From: Gerris lacustris
Taxonomy: Eukaryota > Arthropoda > Insecta > Hemiptera > Gerridae
Direction of reading: 5' to 3'
DNA: 64,000 nt
Assembly: GCA_951217055.1 (NCBI GenBank)
Contig: OX578283.1
Span: 62,191,832 to 62,255,831, forward strand
The notes beneath the pieces were generated by a model. That model saw only the letters and a program-made list of their open reading frames with translations. It did not search any database and was not told where the DNA came from. Position 1 is the stretch's first letter. The number at the start of each line of letters is the position of its first letter. The translations under genes were made by a program, and so were the position numbers. Of the stretch, positions 1-11,359 are shown piece by piece.

Positions 1-59
1 GCTACTGTTTAATAATAAAACCAGGAATTTTTATTCCTGAGAAATAATTTATATACGTG

Positions 60-300
60 GTGTGATCAAAAAGTACCCGACCTTAATTTTTAATGGTCAA
101 ACAAAGAAAGCTGAGGGGGCGGGGCTTGGTGTACGGTTGCCGGCATGCATAGTGTGAATGCTCATTTTTTTGTAAGTCTGCAACACGAGTCAGTCAGCAG
201 TAGGCTATTAATTAGTGAGCCAGTGCGAGTGAATTTCGTCGGATTTTTCTTTCTGACAAAATGACAGAAAAGTCAAACAGCGTTACAGCATCACATTTTG
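60..300 (+). mobile_element. Probable mariner-type 5' end fragment
   Basis: The segment starts near GTGTGATCAAAAAGTACCCG, a style common at mariner-like termini. It ends near a TTTCTGACAAAATGACAGAAA context, where an ATG is followed by a few codons before poly(T). No transposase catalytic motif and no matching second terminus were found, so the call rests on resemblance only. Bases 301-860 hold nothing recognisable. Confidence 0.3.
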
Positions 301-868
301 TTTTTTTTTATGCATCACATTTTACCCCCTGACCAAACGGTACAAAACTTACTAGGAAATAGGAAATAAAGGGAGGGGAAAGCCGGTAGAGTCTATACAG
401 AGATAATTTCATGATAGAGTAAGTACTGTAATAATATCTGGGAAATTTTTTAAAAAAAGGAAAAACCCCTAAGCTAGGGCCAACTGAACAACGGTACTCT
501 CATGCCAGGGTCTAAAAACCCTAGATGAAGATATCTCTTCTATATTTTCTTATCTGTATTCATCCATTGCACTATCTTCTTGGCTCTTCACATAGAACGA
601 TCGTAATACCCCATAGAGCCAAGAGAGAGCTCAGATATACTTAAATAAATTTATACTGACAGTACCTACCATGCCTCCAAACAAGAAAAATCTGAAGATA
701 TAAATTTACGCCCATAGGCCTTTTACAAAGAAACTTGAAAACGTAAATTTACGCCAATAGGGCTTAAAGGGAATGAGAATATAAAAAAATAGTCTATGTT
801 ACACTGGTTTTAGGAATCGTAGTAATTTTCTACTAACTACTTAAAGCTTATTATACAAATAAACTTAC

Positions 869-1626
869 CTGTGTTAATATAATGGATGTTGTTTGTTGAC
901 CAATTCTGATAATGTGTTCAAGCAAAGAGTCACGGAGAGAAGTATACGATTCGACAGGTAGTTCGTGGAAAGATAGCTGGATTTTAGTACGCATAGTCTG
1001 AGCAGCAAAATAGCTACACTCCACTTCAGACTGATTGCTGTGCAGAATTTCATCAGCTACTTTCCAAGCGTAGACCTATTATAAAATGAATTAAGGTAAA
1101 TAATTGAGAGTGATTCAAAAAGATTTAGGTAGATTGACAGTCTCCTTAGGTAATATAATATAAATTCTACACATGTAAATCTGTTTAATTTATCCTGGAA
1201 ATCTACACCTGTAGACTTGGAACCAAAGCATACTAAGTTTAATTAAAACCAAAAATGCCATTGCATCCCATGTATTAAAAATGAAATGCCTAAAATCTAC
1301 TTAAGCTTAGCCGAGACATATTTTGTAAGATATATCTGATTCCAACGCAAAGATACGTGGAACTACAAAAGGAGGTACGTTGGCTTGCTTAAAAGCTACC
1401 AAATAACTTCATTTTAACGTGTATCGAAGTTTACAAAGTGAAAAATAATCTCATTTCTTATTACTACAATATATAAAAGATCTAAAAAGAGTGTAAAGAA
1501 AATACTTACAGATTTTTGAAGCTCTCCAAGCCATTGAGATGCCTTCTCCTTTTCAGTGTTCTCCGGGTTCCGATACAAAGTGTAAACAGCTTGATAAACG
1601 GTTTCTAATTGCGGCGGAGCATTCAT
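869..1626 (-). CDS. TNPO3: Transportin-3 (importin-beta family), N-terminal exons 1-2, partial
   Basis: Nuclear import receptor of the importin-beta/HEAT-repeat family; transportin-3 carries SR-rich splicing factors into the nucleus. Exon 1 is 1510-1626 (39 codons, ATG at 1624-1626, begins [20 protein letters not shown], contains [11 protein letters not shown]). Exon 2 is 869-1075 (69 codons, begins [11 protein letters not shown], contains [20 protein letters not shown] and [10 protein letters not shown]). Both joins are canonical: donor GTAAGT at the end of exon 1, AG before GTCTACGCTTGG, and donor AG|GTAAGT at the end of exon 2; phase is 0. The order of motifs (VYQAV, WLGELQ+S, YFAAQT, KIQxSFxELP) matches the start of animal TNPO3. 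A GTG three codons upstream (1633-1635) is in frame, but the ATG fits the family start. Exon 3 onward is not found between 1 and 868 and must lie beyond the left edge. The next gene, WASHC3, is on the same strand but about 3.4 kb away. Confidence 0.9.
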
Positions 1627-2930
1627 TTTGAGCACAAATTATAATAATAGACGGTTTAAAAAATTAAAATACCATTTATACAAACAAACGAAATAACCTC
1701 AAAGACCACCGGCAAAACATAGAAACAGTTGACTTTCAACCAGACATTCTCTTGATTCGAGTGCGAGACGAATAACTTGAATCTACCGAATAAATGTGTA
1801 CAGGATCGCGAGTCGTTTTCGATTTCCTTTTAAGCCTTTCTTTCTTCAAAACTTCCAGCTTCATTAAAACCCTCGATAAATTACAAAACTAAAATAAATC
1901 ACACGAAAACTACTTTAAAGGATACAAATAAAATTTTCATTAAAACAAAAAATTTCACAACACACAGCAAATGAGCAGGATTTGAAAAGTGCAACACTGC
2001 GAAAATTCAACCGTTGGCTTCACTGCAATTTGTAATCAAAAGCCGCGGAATACGATACAAATTGTGTACTTCTTCGACGGCCATTCTATTATCACTTCTT
2101 CCACAAACACCGGTTATTTTATATTTATAGTTCTTGTAAATGTAAGTTTATAAATGCTGTTTAACTAAATATTTAAAAAATTTATATCATTTTTAGAAAA
2201 CTAGAAACATATGTCTGTTTTGTTAAACAACAACCACCTGTTTTTGGTGAATCGTAAAATTAATCACGTGTTCTTGTGCACAAGAAATTATTATAAATAT
2301 AAAGATAAAGTCTTAAACATTTTTGTTTATTACTTTTGATGTAATTTTGTTTTTGTTTTTTTAAATAATCTTATTCATGTTGATAACAAAAATATTTAAC
2401 AATTTTGACGCAGGTAAGATTTTTTTTTATTGGGGGGGGGGGAGGGGGACCTAGAAAAATAATATCTATGTTGTGTGAGGCCAAATTGTCATCCATTTAC
2501 AATCATAGCTTAGTGAAATATAGTTGCTTAGCATTTTTATTTAGGCTGGAGCTTCATAATTATATTCTGTTACCATCATTTGGATAAAAGCTGATGGCTA
2601 GAATTTCCAGAATAATTATAATACTAATTTGTGGGGGGGGGGGGGGGGGGGTTCAAAGGGGATGCAAGGGGTATTTCGCTGCATCAGCTGTAAACCACAC
2701 ATTCGTATTGACGCCACTTCACTTAAGCAGCATAATTATAACCTTGTCTTCTTCTGAAATGACTAATTAAGTGGTATGAATTCTTTAGGCAAAAATTGCC
2801 TTTCATTTTTTAAATGTCAATTGATTGATAGAGGTTCAGTAAATCATACAGTGAGAAATTTTCATAAGTTTAAAATTTAACCCTAAATGCCCGGTCAAAT
2901 AGAAAGTTGACTCTGTGATAATGTAATTTA

Positions 2931-2963
2931 CGGAATGATGTAATGTAACATTACATCATTCCG
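2931..2963. repeat. Perfect 15-bp hairpin
   Basis: CGGAATGATGTAATG is followed by TAA and then its exact reverse complement. It sits alone in the intergenic region between TNPO3 and WASHC3 and is not part of a recognised element. Confidence 0.7.
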
Positions 2964-3350
2964 GTAATACAGAAGGCGGCCTGCCGTGGCGGACGATCCG
3001 CTTCCTTTTTAATGACCCCAGTCCGCAATGGTCTCTGGACAGTCTGCTTCATGTTTGAAGCCGGGGTTTAAGTAAACTTCGGAAACTACTTTTGTCTAAT
3101 TTCCTATTTTAAATAACGTGTTTAAACTAGAAATGTTTAATTATCTTAATAATTATTTTATTTTTGATTTGTCAAATAGCAATCATTCTGATTTTAGAAG
3201 AAACAAAAATAGTAATGTTTTCATCTTATTGCAATATTTATTCTAATTCAAGGTCTGAAAGTATCCTCAGTTTTTAATACATAGTCAAAGTATATTGATC
3301 ATGAAAGAAGTTATTTTGGATATTAACCCAATACTTCTAAATTTCATATT

Positions 3351-3458
3351 AACCCTTCAGTGCTTGCGCACGGTTATTTTGTATCTCAACCTTAGCAAAT
3401 ATGAGCATGTGGGGCCCTAAAAACTGAACAGAAAACAAAGCGCAAGCACTGAATAGTT
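3351..3458. mobile_element. Short MITE with CAGTGCTTGCGC termini
   Basis: TTAACCCTTCAGTGCTTGCGC at 3351 is mirrored by GCGCAAGCACTGAA near 3441-3454. The TTAA before the left terminus suggests a piggyBac-like target, but the right side reads TAGTTGA, so the duplication is not intact. Confidence 0.4.
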
Positions 3459-3940
3459 GACAATTCTTATTATTTCTATGTTTCAGTAAGTTTTTTTTTA
3501 CATTTATTTGATTTTTTAACAGCCCATATACATAGCTGTAAGCAACTTTTGTGCAACCCACCATAATCAAAAGCCCAATGCATATGTCCTTTCCTATCTA
3601 TATATTATAATCCTATATTATCTCTTTCTTGAGTTGTTTTTTGAACCCTTTATATTAGTCTCAATTTATTTTGTATGTTCGTAGGTGCCTGTCATCAAAA
3701 TCTTCGGAGAAGTAATTAACCCTTTCCAGCCATCCAATTGAGCTGAAATTTGGCACATAGAAAACATTTGATCAAATTTTAGGGTCAGCCTCGTTGCATG
3801 TAAAAACTCAATAACCGAAATTGTTGTGTTAATAAATAAACAACTTGCCAAAGATTCACACAACTAAAATGCATAAATACAAACTTTGTTTCTATAGGCT
3901 TAATATTTATTTAATATCTTTATCGGTATCAACTTAATTG

Positions 3941-4140
3941 GTATTAACTTTTTCAGTGTGGGAAAATCGAAAAAATGTGGAGGGGAGCCAATGAGAGCTC
4001 TGGATTTTTAATTCGAGAAGGTGTGGCTAACTAGGCAAATAAAAATGCCACTAGCCCCACCCCTCCCACAGGCCTAGTGGATTTATTTTTTTCCACATTT
4101 AGGTTGGCCAATATGAGTGCCAATAGTTAATACTGATTGT
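3941..4140. mobile_element. Family D MITE, copy 1
   Basis: A terminal inverted repeat about GGTATTAACTTTTTCAGTGT / rc of GAGTGCCAATAGTTAATACT flanks the family D core: GAGCCAATGAGAGCTC, then TGGCTAACTAGGCAAA, then CAGGCCTAGTGG, then TTAGGTTGGCCAA. The core recurs at least ten times in the window with differing outer ends. Confidence 0.65.
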
Positions 4141-4154
4141 AAAAAGAGTATAAC

Positions 4155-4614
4155 AATTAGAATTAACGTTTGACAATGTGGGAAAACAAAGGGAGAGCAA
4201 ATGAGACCTTGAGATTTTGATATTTGTCTTTTAACCCTTTGACTGCAGGACCTTTCCCTTAGGGAAGTCTATTCAGGGGCTGACATGTTGCGGGTCTGCA
4301 AAAAAAGGGGGAAAGAGGTCTGCAAACCAGCATAGCAGGAGTAAACAAGTGAAATGATGTTGGGTCTATCTCTGAGGCGGCCGCACAACTGAAGAACCCG
4401 TTTGAAGAAGTTCCATTATCCCCTCTCTCGAATAATGCACGCCTTTCCAAACCATGCAGTATCACCAAGTGATACCTCCCGCCACTCAGTTAAAAATGCT
4501 AGATATCACCTGGTGATACCTCCTCAAAGAGTTAAACGTCGAAATCTATTGCTCTCATTGGCTTCCACCCCAATTTTTCAACTTTTCCCCACTGTCAAAA
4601 GTTAATTCTAATAC
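4155..4614. mobile_element. Family D MITE, copy 2, interrupted by a TTAA-target element
   Basis: Outer termini TTAGAATTAACGTTTGACAA (from 4157) and CTGTCAAAAGTTAATTCTAA (ending 4610) are inverted. Between them only short family D ends remain (GGGAGAGCAAATGAGACC; CTCTCATTGGCTTCCACC). The middle is occupied by the separate element at 4231-4535. Confidence 0.65.
4231..4535. mobile_element. piggyBac-type MITE, TTAA duplicated
   Basis: Bounded by TTAA at 4231-4234 and 4532-4535. Inside, the ends CCCTTTGACTG and the reverse complement of CTCAAAGAG are imperfect inverted repeats. TTAA duplication with a CCC-terminus is the signature of the piggyBac superfamily. No transposase; internal direct repeats of GTGATACCTCC occur. 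Inserted in family D copy 2. Confidence 0.55.
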
Positions 4615-5036
4615 TAAGACTTACTACTAGTAAGGTTGTTTTGTGCAAAACATCATACATTTGTTTTGATTATTTAAAAAAGGGGATTAAGAAAGTGAGA
4701 TACATAAAAACTAATTACTTTATCAGCATAGATATATATTTATTAACAAATGAATGAATAAAGAAAATATAGAAACATAATAAAGAATATACATAAAAAA
4801 ATAACATAAAAATTGTTATCTTTAATAGTGGCATTATAATTATCACAGATATAATAACATTTACATTTTATATGTACGTTTATAAGGAATTTATCGAAAA
4901 TAAAATTTATTTATGTTTTAAAAAAAAAGAAATAAGATTTAAAAATAATGATATTAACATCAAATTATGACACAATAAAAGAATAAAAATTTGTAAATAT
5001 AAATTATATTTTTAAAAGCAAAAACTTGATTTTTTA

Positions 5037-8000
5037 TCACCTTTTATCAAGGAGTTGTGGATCGTAACCTTCTTGTTGCATTTTTAATTTAACTGCTGGA
5101 GGAGGTACACCAAACTGTAACATTTTTAAATACTTTGTTATATCGACACCGGATGTCTCAGGTGAACTTTCTGATGAACCTTCTGTTGTTGGTACTGAAG
5201 CTCCACCAGATGAAGAGGTTGAAGCATCATCCGTGGTGGATGATGATTTAGGAACATTATCGCTGTTATCAGATGGAGATTCATCCGTACAGTTAATAAC
5301 CTGTATAAAATAAATAGTATCTATGTAAAAAATAAATAATAAAAACAAGTAGATGCGTAATAAATAAGAGTAAAAATTTACAATCTTGTAGGGGAACCAT
5401 ATGATATTCAATCACAAGTAACAAACCAAAAACATGACAGTTGCCTACACATACACACACACACAAACAGAAAAAAAGAAGACTTTTTCAATATAGTCCA
5501 GGAGATAGCATGCTAAAAAGTGTGTGACTAACATCAAGCTAAAATTTTGTGTATAAGTTAATCTTTTGCCTTTTAAGGTAATGTGGACAGCAAAGTTCGT
5601 CTGCGGGACATAGATTGGCAATAGGCATTTTAAAAAAAATAAAAACCAGTGGAGAGTGGCTGTGTCACTTCAATTATGGTAGACAGTGTGATTTTCATGA
5701 TCCTGAGTACAAAATTAATTAGTAGACCAAAAATGAAGTTGATGTTAGTTTGTTACAAGATAAATTGTTTTTTAGGGTCCGTAGGCAAAACCAAGGACCC
5801 TTATATTTTCCAGCGTGTGTCTGTCCGTCCGTCCTCTCGCGTGCTCTCACGGCTACACCTTTCGTCCGATCACTTTGAAATTTGGCATGTATGTGTCTTG
5901 TACCGACCCACATATTTTAAAAATATAGCGACTTAAAAAAATTATTTTTCAAAAAAATTAGGGTAAAAAAACTTAAGGGTTAAAATTGTTTTATTTTTTT
6001 TCGACACCGTGAGGGGTATCATATGAAAAGGTACGTCGAGCTGATTACAAAAATATATAATTCTTTGGTTATAACTTTGATAGGGCGAGCGAAGGCAAGT
6101 TTGAAGTGGGTGTGAAACGTGTCCCCCCCTCTATCTCGCTTATGTGAAGTGCAAAAAAAAAATCTGAAAAAATGCCTGAACATTCTTCGACCAAAAGTAA
6201 AGATACCACTTTTTGGAAATTTCGAAAAAAATATTATTTTATTTTTTATTGACAAAATACGTTTTTTTTTATAATTTATGGTCTTTTCGATGTATTTATA
6301 TGGTTGTAGTCCGGTTCAGTGGCAAAAAAATACTTTATCAGAGTGTGTTTTGAGGATATCAGACCCTTAGAATGGTTCAAAGTAAGCTTTTTAGCATTTT
6401 AAAAAAACACTGTTTATACACTTTACAGTTAAACACTATATAGAGTGGCCTACGGACCCTCGCTGTGTGCTGACTAGCACACACTTGACCTGTTTATTCA
6501 AATATGACTCCAAATCAAAGAGTTCATCTATCAAGTGGCAAACTAATATCTTGATTTTGAGTCTATTAACTAATTTTGTGCACATTGTCCACCATAATGG
6601 TAGGAACTTGGCCCTTCTCCATCAATTTTTTTTTTCTCAGACGAACTTAGCCGACCACATATTCTTAAAAGGCACTAAAAGATTAAGTTGTACACAAAAT
6701 TCTAGCTTGATGATAGTCAAGACACTTTTTTGCACGCTATCTCCTGGACTAATATTAGTAATAACAGAAGACTTTACCACACTGAAATATTACATAATGT
6801 ATAATTTATTTTATAAATATTTTACCTCTTTTTTGACTGGTTTGGTTTCACTTGAAGGTGCCTCAGGTGTTTCAACTCCTTTTGTTTCTGGTATTGAATT
6901 TAGCTGGAGAAACAAAAAAAAAAAAAAAATGTGAGTAAAAATAAAGAAATTGTGAGTAAAAAGCCTACCGATTTTAGAATTTTATTTATGTTAGAAAGTT
7001 TTAATGCTTAGTGTTTGTCCATAGGCAATGATAATGGCTATATAAAAGCCGAAAGCTGCTTGATAAATAAACAAGTATTATTTTCCGTGGAGAGATTGTT
7101 TCTTTGTATTTATTAAGATGACCTCCACCGACACTATTATTTCTCAAAAATAAGTTTTAGGTATTCCAATGGTCTCAACGAGTGTAGGATTCTCAGCCAT
7201 CAATATGCATTCATCACCTGAAGACCTAAAACTTTATAACTGCAGTAGAAGCCCTCTTATCTGGTATCGGTTCAATAAGCCATTGGTTTAACCAGATCAG
7301 CTGGGGGTGACTCCTCATGCAACATCTGTGTCCCTGACCTTTCTCACCTTGTATATAAAAGATAAAAGTCTGTCTAGCACTGTTTTGTGAATACATCTGT
7401 CAATACCTGTCTGTTTTAGATAGTCAAACAGTTCAATCTAATGTTTAAGTAGTATTTATCGGTGATTATTGGCTAGTTATATGCAAAAATTTGGTTTAAC
7501 CAGGCATTTTCTTATCCATTCAAGGGTGCACTCCCAAGGTGGACGGTTAAGAGGGCTTCCACTGTACCGATGTTTACATTTTTAAAAGAATCAGATTTAC
7601 CTTTAAATAAAAATTAATTGTTTCTTAATTAAAATTAATTGTTAAAATAAAATACCTTAGCTTCCAACAGAGATAGTTCATCTTCCATTCTCCTAAGCTT
7701 CTCATCACATTGAAACAGTCTTTGCTGACAAGTTTGAGCAAATTTGTTTAAATAATCCACCATGTTAATAGTAAAGTGATTTATAAAAGCTACCAGCCTC
7801 TTCTGATTTATAGCAGGAACCTATAGATAAAACAATTGTTCAATAATTCAGTGCTCTGGTTTTATTCAAATTTGAGATTTTTTTTTTTTTTTTCTTTATT
7901 TTATTTCATCAAAATAATATTGGAATTAAACATTATTTGCATTTCTGACGTCATGCCAATTAGTCCACTAGATCATAGGTTCTGCCCTCAGCTATCCCTT

Positions 8001-9647
8001 AGGCCAGGGGCACACTGGAGACATATCAGTCCGAACGGTCTTCAATGTGTCTGCCTTGTCACGCTTATGTTGCTAAAGCGGCACTCTTTTACTTTGTTAC
8101 TCACCATTTATATTTTGAAATTTTATATGCAAAAGTGTGATATTCCTTTGTCCTAAAGTACATTGGATTAAATATCCCTTTGTCTTAATAGTTATTAACT
8201 TTGTTACCCATCCTACTTATCAACATTTTATGGATATCAATGTAGGTGGGTAACAAACTAAAAGAGGCATATGGGGGAATGGGGGCGCCTCTTTTACTTT
8301 GTTACTCACCACTTTATTTTTGTTGTGGTGAGTAACAAAGTAAAAATAGTACTGCTACAGCCTTGCACACTGGAGGCAAGGAAGTTGCATATCTTGTACC
8401 CAGCGAAATGGATCTCACAGTGATTTGTGCGTAAGTCTACGGACAGAAATGTGTCGGGACATCTCCTAGGCTGGAGAACTCCTTTGTATTGCACCTGTTT
8501 TTGCCTCCAGTGAGCACACTCCCATATACTGTATAAGCTCTTAAGGTAGTGATAAACCTGTCTGAGGGCAAAAAGACTCCTGTGTGTGCCTAGCCTTACA
8601 GTTTGGCAAAGACACTATTTTAGCCAACAATAAATTGAGACTTTTCTTAGGAACAGTGGAGAAAAGAAAATTAGTCAGCGAGCCAAAGCCTACAGTAAGA
8701 TTATCTAAAGTTTTGACTTTTGACACTCAGATTGAACCAACCTAAATGAGGAAAAAAATAAAGCCACTAGGCCTGTGGGAGAGGTGGTGACAGTGACATT
8801 TTTGTTAGCCTAGTTGGCCTTACCTTCTAGAATTCAAAATACTGACCTCTCATTGACTCCCCACGGATTTTCCCGCGCAGTCAAAATATTAGATAATCTT
8901 ACTGTAGCTTCACTTCTTTATACATACCAAGCTTGGAATGAAATGCAAGTTGCTCAATATTAGTATATCATTCATCATTGGGTACTTTACAAGTTATGAA
9001 TTCATATCATGTCACCAAAAGATAAGAATGTATTAGAGAGTATCAAAATTATTAAATCTAACTGGACCAACTAATATATGACAAGGGAACAATTGGTTTC
9101 GGCCAAGGCACGATTGCATGCAGTGTTCCATTGATAACTTGGTGATGGTCATTTAATGGCACTGCAGTGTTTTAGATGTAAACAACTTTAACAAAAATGT
9201 CTATTCTCTAAAGCTCTTGCAATTGTTTCAATTGCCCCGAGCATAATTATATTTTTTGTTCTTGGTTTACTATTAATTCCATTGAGATACAGATATATGA
9301 TTACCACGAGTCTGTTAATTCATATAAGGAATTGTTACTATTCCTAAATTTATTAGGGATAGCTTTTGAACACTGCGGAAATTTATGAAAGCATCGGTGT
9401 ATATCTTCGCCGCGTCTAATATAAATTGTATGCACTAAAAAGCCCTCTACTACAATAAAACAATATTTTTGATTTGTATATCTGAGGATTTTATCAAATG
9501 TTAATGAAGAATATAATGCATAATTATTTTGACTCTCGATTACATAACATAAACAGTTACCTCTTTCAGCTGAACATTAGGACACGATGATTTCAATTTA
9601 TTATCAATATCAGAAATAAAAGGGACATCTTTATTTGAAGCCATCAT
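5037..9647 (-). CDS. WASHC3: WASH complex subunit 3 (CCDC53), complete, four exons
   Basis: Small coiled-coil subunit of the endosomal WASH complex, which activates Arp2/3 actin assembly during endosome sorting. Exons: 9561-9647 (29 codons, MMASNKDVPFISDIDNKLK), 7656-7820 (55 codons, VPAINQKRLVAFINHFTINM), 6826-6903 (26 codons, LNSIPETKGVETPEAPSSET), 5037-5300 (87 codons plus stop). All introns are GT-AG and all phases are 0, giving 197 residues, close to the roughly 194 of the human protein. Family hallmarks are the VPAI.QKR.VAF.N motif opening exon 2, the following heptad-rich helix ending LSLLEAK, a Ser/Thr-rich linker, and the C-terminal block YLKMLQFGVPPPAVKLKMQQ then GYDPQLLDKR. Two ATGs lie in tandem (9642-9647); the first was used. 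A reading frame continues past the exon 4 acceptor to 5411 but is intronic. The introns carry MITEs: 5301-6825 (family A with B inside), 6904-7655 (pogo-like), 7821-9560 (F, hAT-like, D). Confidence 0.93.
5494..6751. mobile_element. Family A foldback element, copy 1, with family B inserted
   Basis: Begins TAGTCCAGGAGATAGC and ends GCTATCTCCTGGACTA. The left arm runs to about 5770 and contains GACTAACATCAAGCTA, TTCGTCTGCGGGACATAG, TTTCATGATCCTGAGTAC and AAGTTGATGTTAGTTTGT. The right arm, about 6490-6751, is its reverse complement. The two arms (about 270 bp each) are separated by the unrelated family B element. Lies in WASHC3 intron 3, which it mostly fills. Confidence 0.75.
5771..6490. mobile_element. 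Family B element, copy 1, nested in family A
   Basis: Starts TTTAGGGTCCGTAGGCAAAA. The inverted partner GGCCTACGGACCCT lies near its other end (about 6448), followed by CGCTGTGTGCTGACTAGCAC. Internal landmarks are TGTCCGTCCGTCC, ACACCTTTCGTCC, TTTGAAATTTGGCATGTATG and TCTTCGACCAAAAG. No coding capacity. A second copy is at 39355-40012. Confidence 0.65.
7243..7564. mobile_element. pogo/Tigger-like MITE
   Basis: Starts CAGTAGAAGCCCTCTTAT and ends AAGAGGGCTTCCACTG. Inner motifs GGTTTAACCAGATC and TTGGTTTAACCAGGC are also inverted. CAGTRGAR-C-CT termini are typical of pogo/Tigger-derived elements. Lies in WASHC3 intron 2. Confidence 0.55.
8081..8352. mobile_element. Family F MITEs, copy 1 (one full, one minimal)
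   Basis: The full copy is 8081-8267: GCACTCTTTTACTTTGTTAC at the left, rc of GGTGGGTAACAAACTAAAAG at the right. It has the family core GTGATATTCCTTTGTCCTAA, then ACATTGGATTAAATATCCCT, then TTTGTCTTAATAGTTATT. Next to it, 8286-8346 is a terminal-only hairpin (CTCTTTTACTTTGTTACTCA / TGAGTAACAAAGTAAAA). Lies in WASHC3 intron 1. Confidence 0.6.
8364..8522. mobile_element. hAT-like MITE
   Basis: TTGCACACTGGAGGCAAGG on the left is inverted against TTTTTGCCTCCAGTGAGCAC on the right. Another similar terminus (GGCACACTGGAG) lies at about 8009. Such GGCACACTGG-type ends are frequent in hAT MITEs. No coding capacity. Confidence 0.4.
8700..8895. mobile_element. Family D MITE, copy 3
   Basis: Contains GACTTTTGACACTCAGATTG, AACCTAAATGAGGAAAAAAA, CACTAGGCCTGTGGGAG, GCCTAGTTGGCCTTACC, CTCTCATTGACTCCCCA and CCCGCGCAGTCAAAAT in the family order. 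Lies in WASHC3 intron 1. Confidence 0.6.
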
Positions 9648-9964
9648 AAAGGATTAAGAATTTTCTAAAAGATACTACAATTCTAATAAAAACTTAACCA
9701 CATAATTATTTTAATTTGAAAAAATAAAATTAATAGAATATATAAAAAATGTTATCAAAACCAACTGACAGTTGATAAGAAGTTGTGTATTTAATATATC
9801 TTAATTTAGAAATAACACATGGCTAGTAAATCTTTATTTAGCTTTAAATATTCTCGGTTAGAGCTGCTATCTTTTGACAGTTTGTGAAAATAAAATTAAT
9901 AACAATAATATTATTCAATTAATATTAATAACAATATATTATTCAAATATTATTTGAATAATTT

Positions 9965-10562
9965 ACTTTTCCTTACCTAAAGAAATAGAATATTGAATTG
10001 TTTTCACCCAAAAAATCCGTAACCGAGAATTCAACGGAATTATCCGTTTTGAGTGGACCATTTAAAATTTAAGGGGTTTTTATAGTTGGATGTTTATCTG
10101 TGAGTCTGTCTGTCTGCAACGCATAACTCCCACAGTTTTTAAGCTAGAGAGTTGAAATTGAAACTAGGTACCAAAATCAGTCCTTACATGTAAATCCTTA
10201 AATATAAATTGGTGATATCATTTACCCATTTTGCTGAGCCAGCAAAAATTTGTAAAAAAATCACTTATTTTCATCGTTTTTATGTGGGTCGATCAAGGGT
10301 AGTAATAAACAATAAGGTGAATATTTCTTAAATTTGGCTATATTTCGCCCCACTCCGGGGCATATTCATGCTTAAAAACATCGATTGTGCTCATTTTCAT
10401 ATTGTGCTGAAATTTGAATCAACTATACCTTTCCATAAGATAGATAAGACTTTCATATTTCAACTTGAATATCTGCCGCCATTTTGGAATTATCTGGTAA
10501 GGAATAGTTCGAGACGCCCCATGTCTATTTTTTTTTTTTTTTATCTATTATTGAAACCATAA
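9965..10562. mobile_element. Family C repeat, copy 1
   Basis: Shares with 49170-50000 the order TTACTTTTCCT-ACCT, ATTGTTTTCACCCAAA, TTCAACGGAATTAT-CGTTTT, a TGTCTGT tract, TTTAA-CTAGAGAGTTGAAA and GCCGCCATTTTG. No coding capacity and no clear termini; the superfamily is not recognised. Confidence 0.45.
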
Positions 10563-10819
10563 TAATATAAGTACGTATTACTTCTAATTTAAGCCCACTT
10601 TTTATCTAAATTTTAATGGGCAAAGTTAGGGTGCAGATTAAATTTTAAGGCTTTAACTCTGGTAATTCTTACACTTTGTTTGTTCATGATGTCCAAAATA
10701 GGTATATCATTATTTTTCAGAATGCCCACTAAAATAGCTAATTGATAATTATTGGTTGAGGGATATGAAAATGAGCACTTTCTGATAATGCACGTTATTG
10801 TAAACTCTTAACACCTCCT

Positions 10820-11352
10820 AGTAAGTTTTCATTATGGTATCCCTCCTTAGAGAATTTCAGGAAACCTGGGATAAGTCACCCAGAATGAGACAATCCAAAC
10901 TATTTGTAAAGGGACCCTCGTCAAGATTCACGAGTAGCATACTGAGTCTAAACAAGAAATCATGCCACACAGTGACGGGCTTCTTAACAGGTCACTGTGT
11001 CTGCTGTAGGTGCAGACTAAGCAGGCACCTACAGCTACTTGGACTGGCAAATGAATCAATCTGTAGACTGTGAGGATAAAGAAACTCCCTTACATCTAAT
11101 TAGCCGCTGCCCTGGGCTGCTAAATCACAGATGGCTTACCTTCGGGGAGGCAACCATTCCGATAAGGAAACTAAAAGATATAACCATCAACAAGGTGTTG
11201 GCATTCTTTCAAGGCATCAGACTGCTGAAGGAGTAGATGGTGCATAGATTAATAGAGGGAGCACCTTCTGCCACCCGGGTTTGCTCAAAGGACCCACTTA
11301 GGGGTCTATGTCTTCGGGATTAAGTTCCCCTCGGTTATAAAAAAAAAGAAAA
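10820..11352 (+). pseudogene. 5'-truncated non-LTR retrotransposon (I/jockey-like), RNase H end
   Basis: Two overlapping frames (10834-11073 and 11039-11236) together read as the C-terminal RNase H and zinc-knuckle region of a LINE polyprotein: VTGFLTGHC, RHLQLLGLANESICRL, then CEDKETPLHLISRCPGLLNH, then TFGEATIPIRKLKDITINKV. A single-base frameshift near 11068-11075 separates ICRL from CEDKE. The frame ends TAG at 11234-11236. About 100 nt of 3' UTR follow and then an A-rich tail (from about 11339). Everything upstream of the RNase H is missing, as expected of 5'-truncated target-primed insertion. Confidence 0.7.
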
Positions 11353-11359
11353 AAAGTTT

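Noticed and set aside
5301..5411. Upstream extension of the last WASHC3 exon as a longer frame
   Set aside because: It lies 5' of a good acceptor (TATACAG) and encodes only hydrophobic AT-rich sequence absent from the family.
10834..11236. Intact host gene with C-x-C zinc motif
   Set aside because: The sequence matches the C terminus of LINE polyproteins, is frameshifted and is followed by an A-rich tail.
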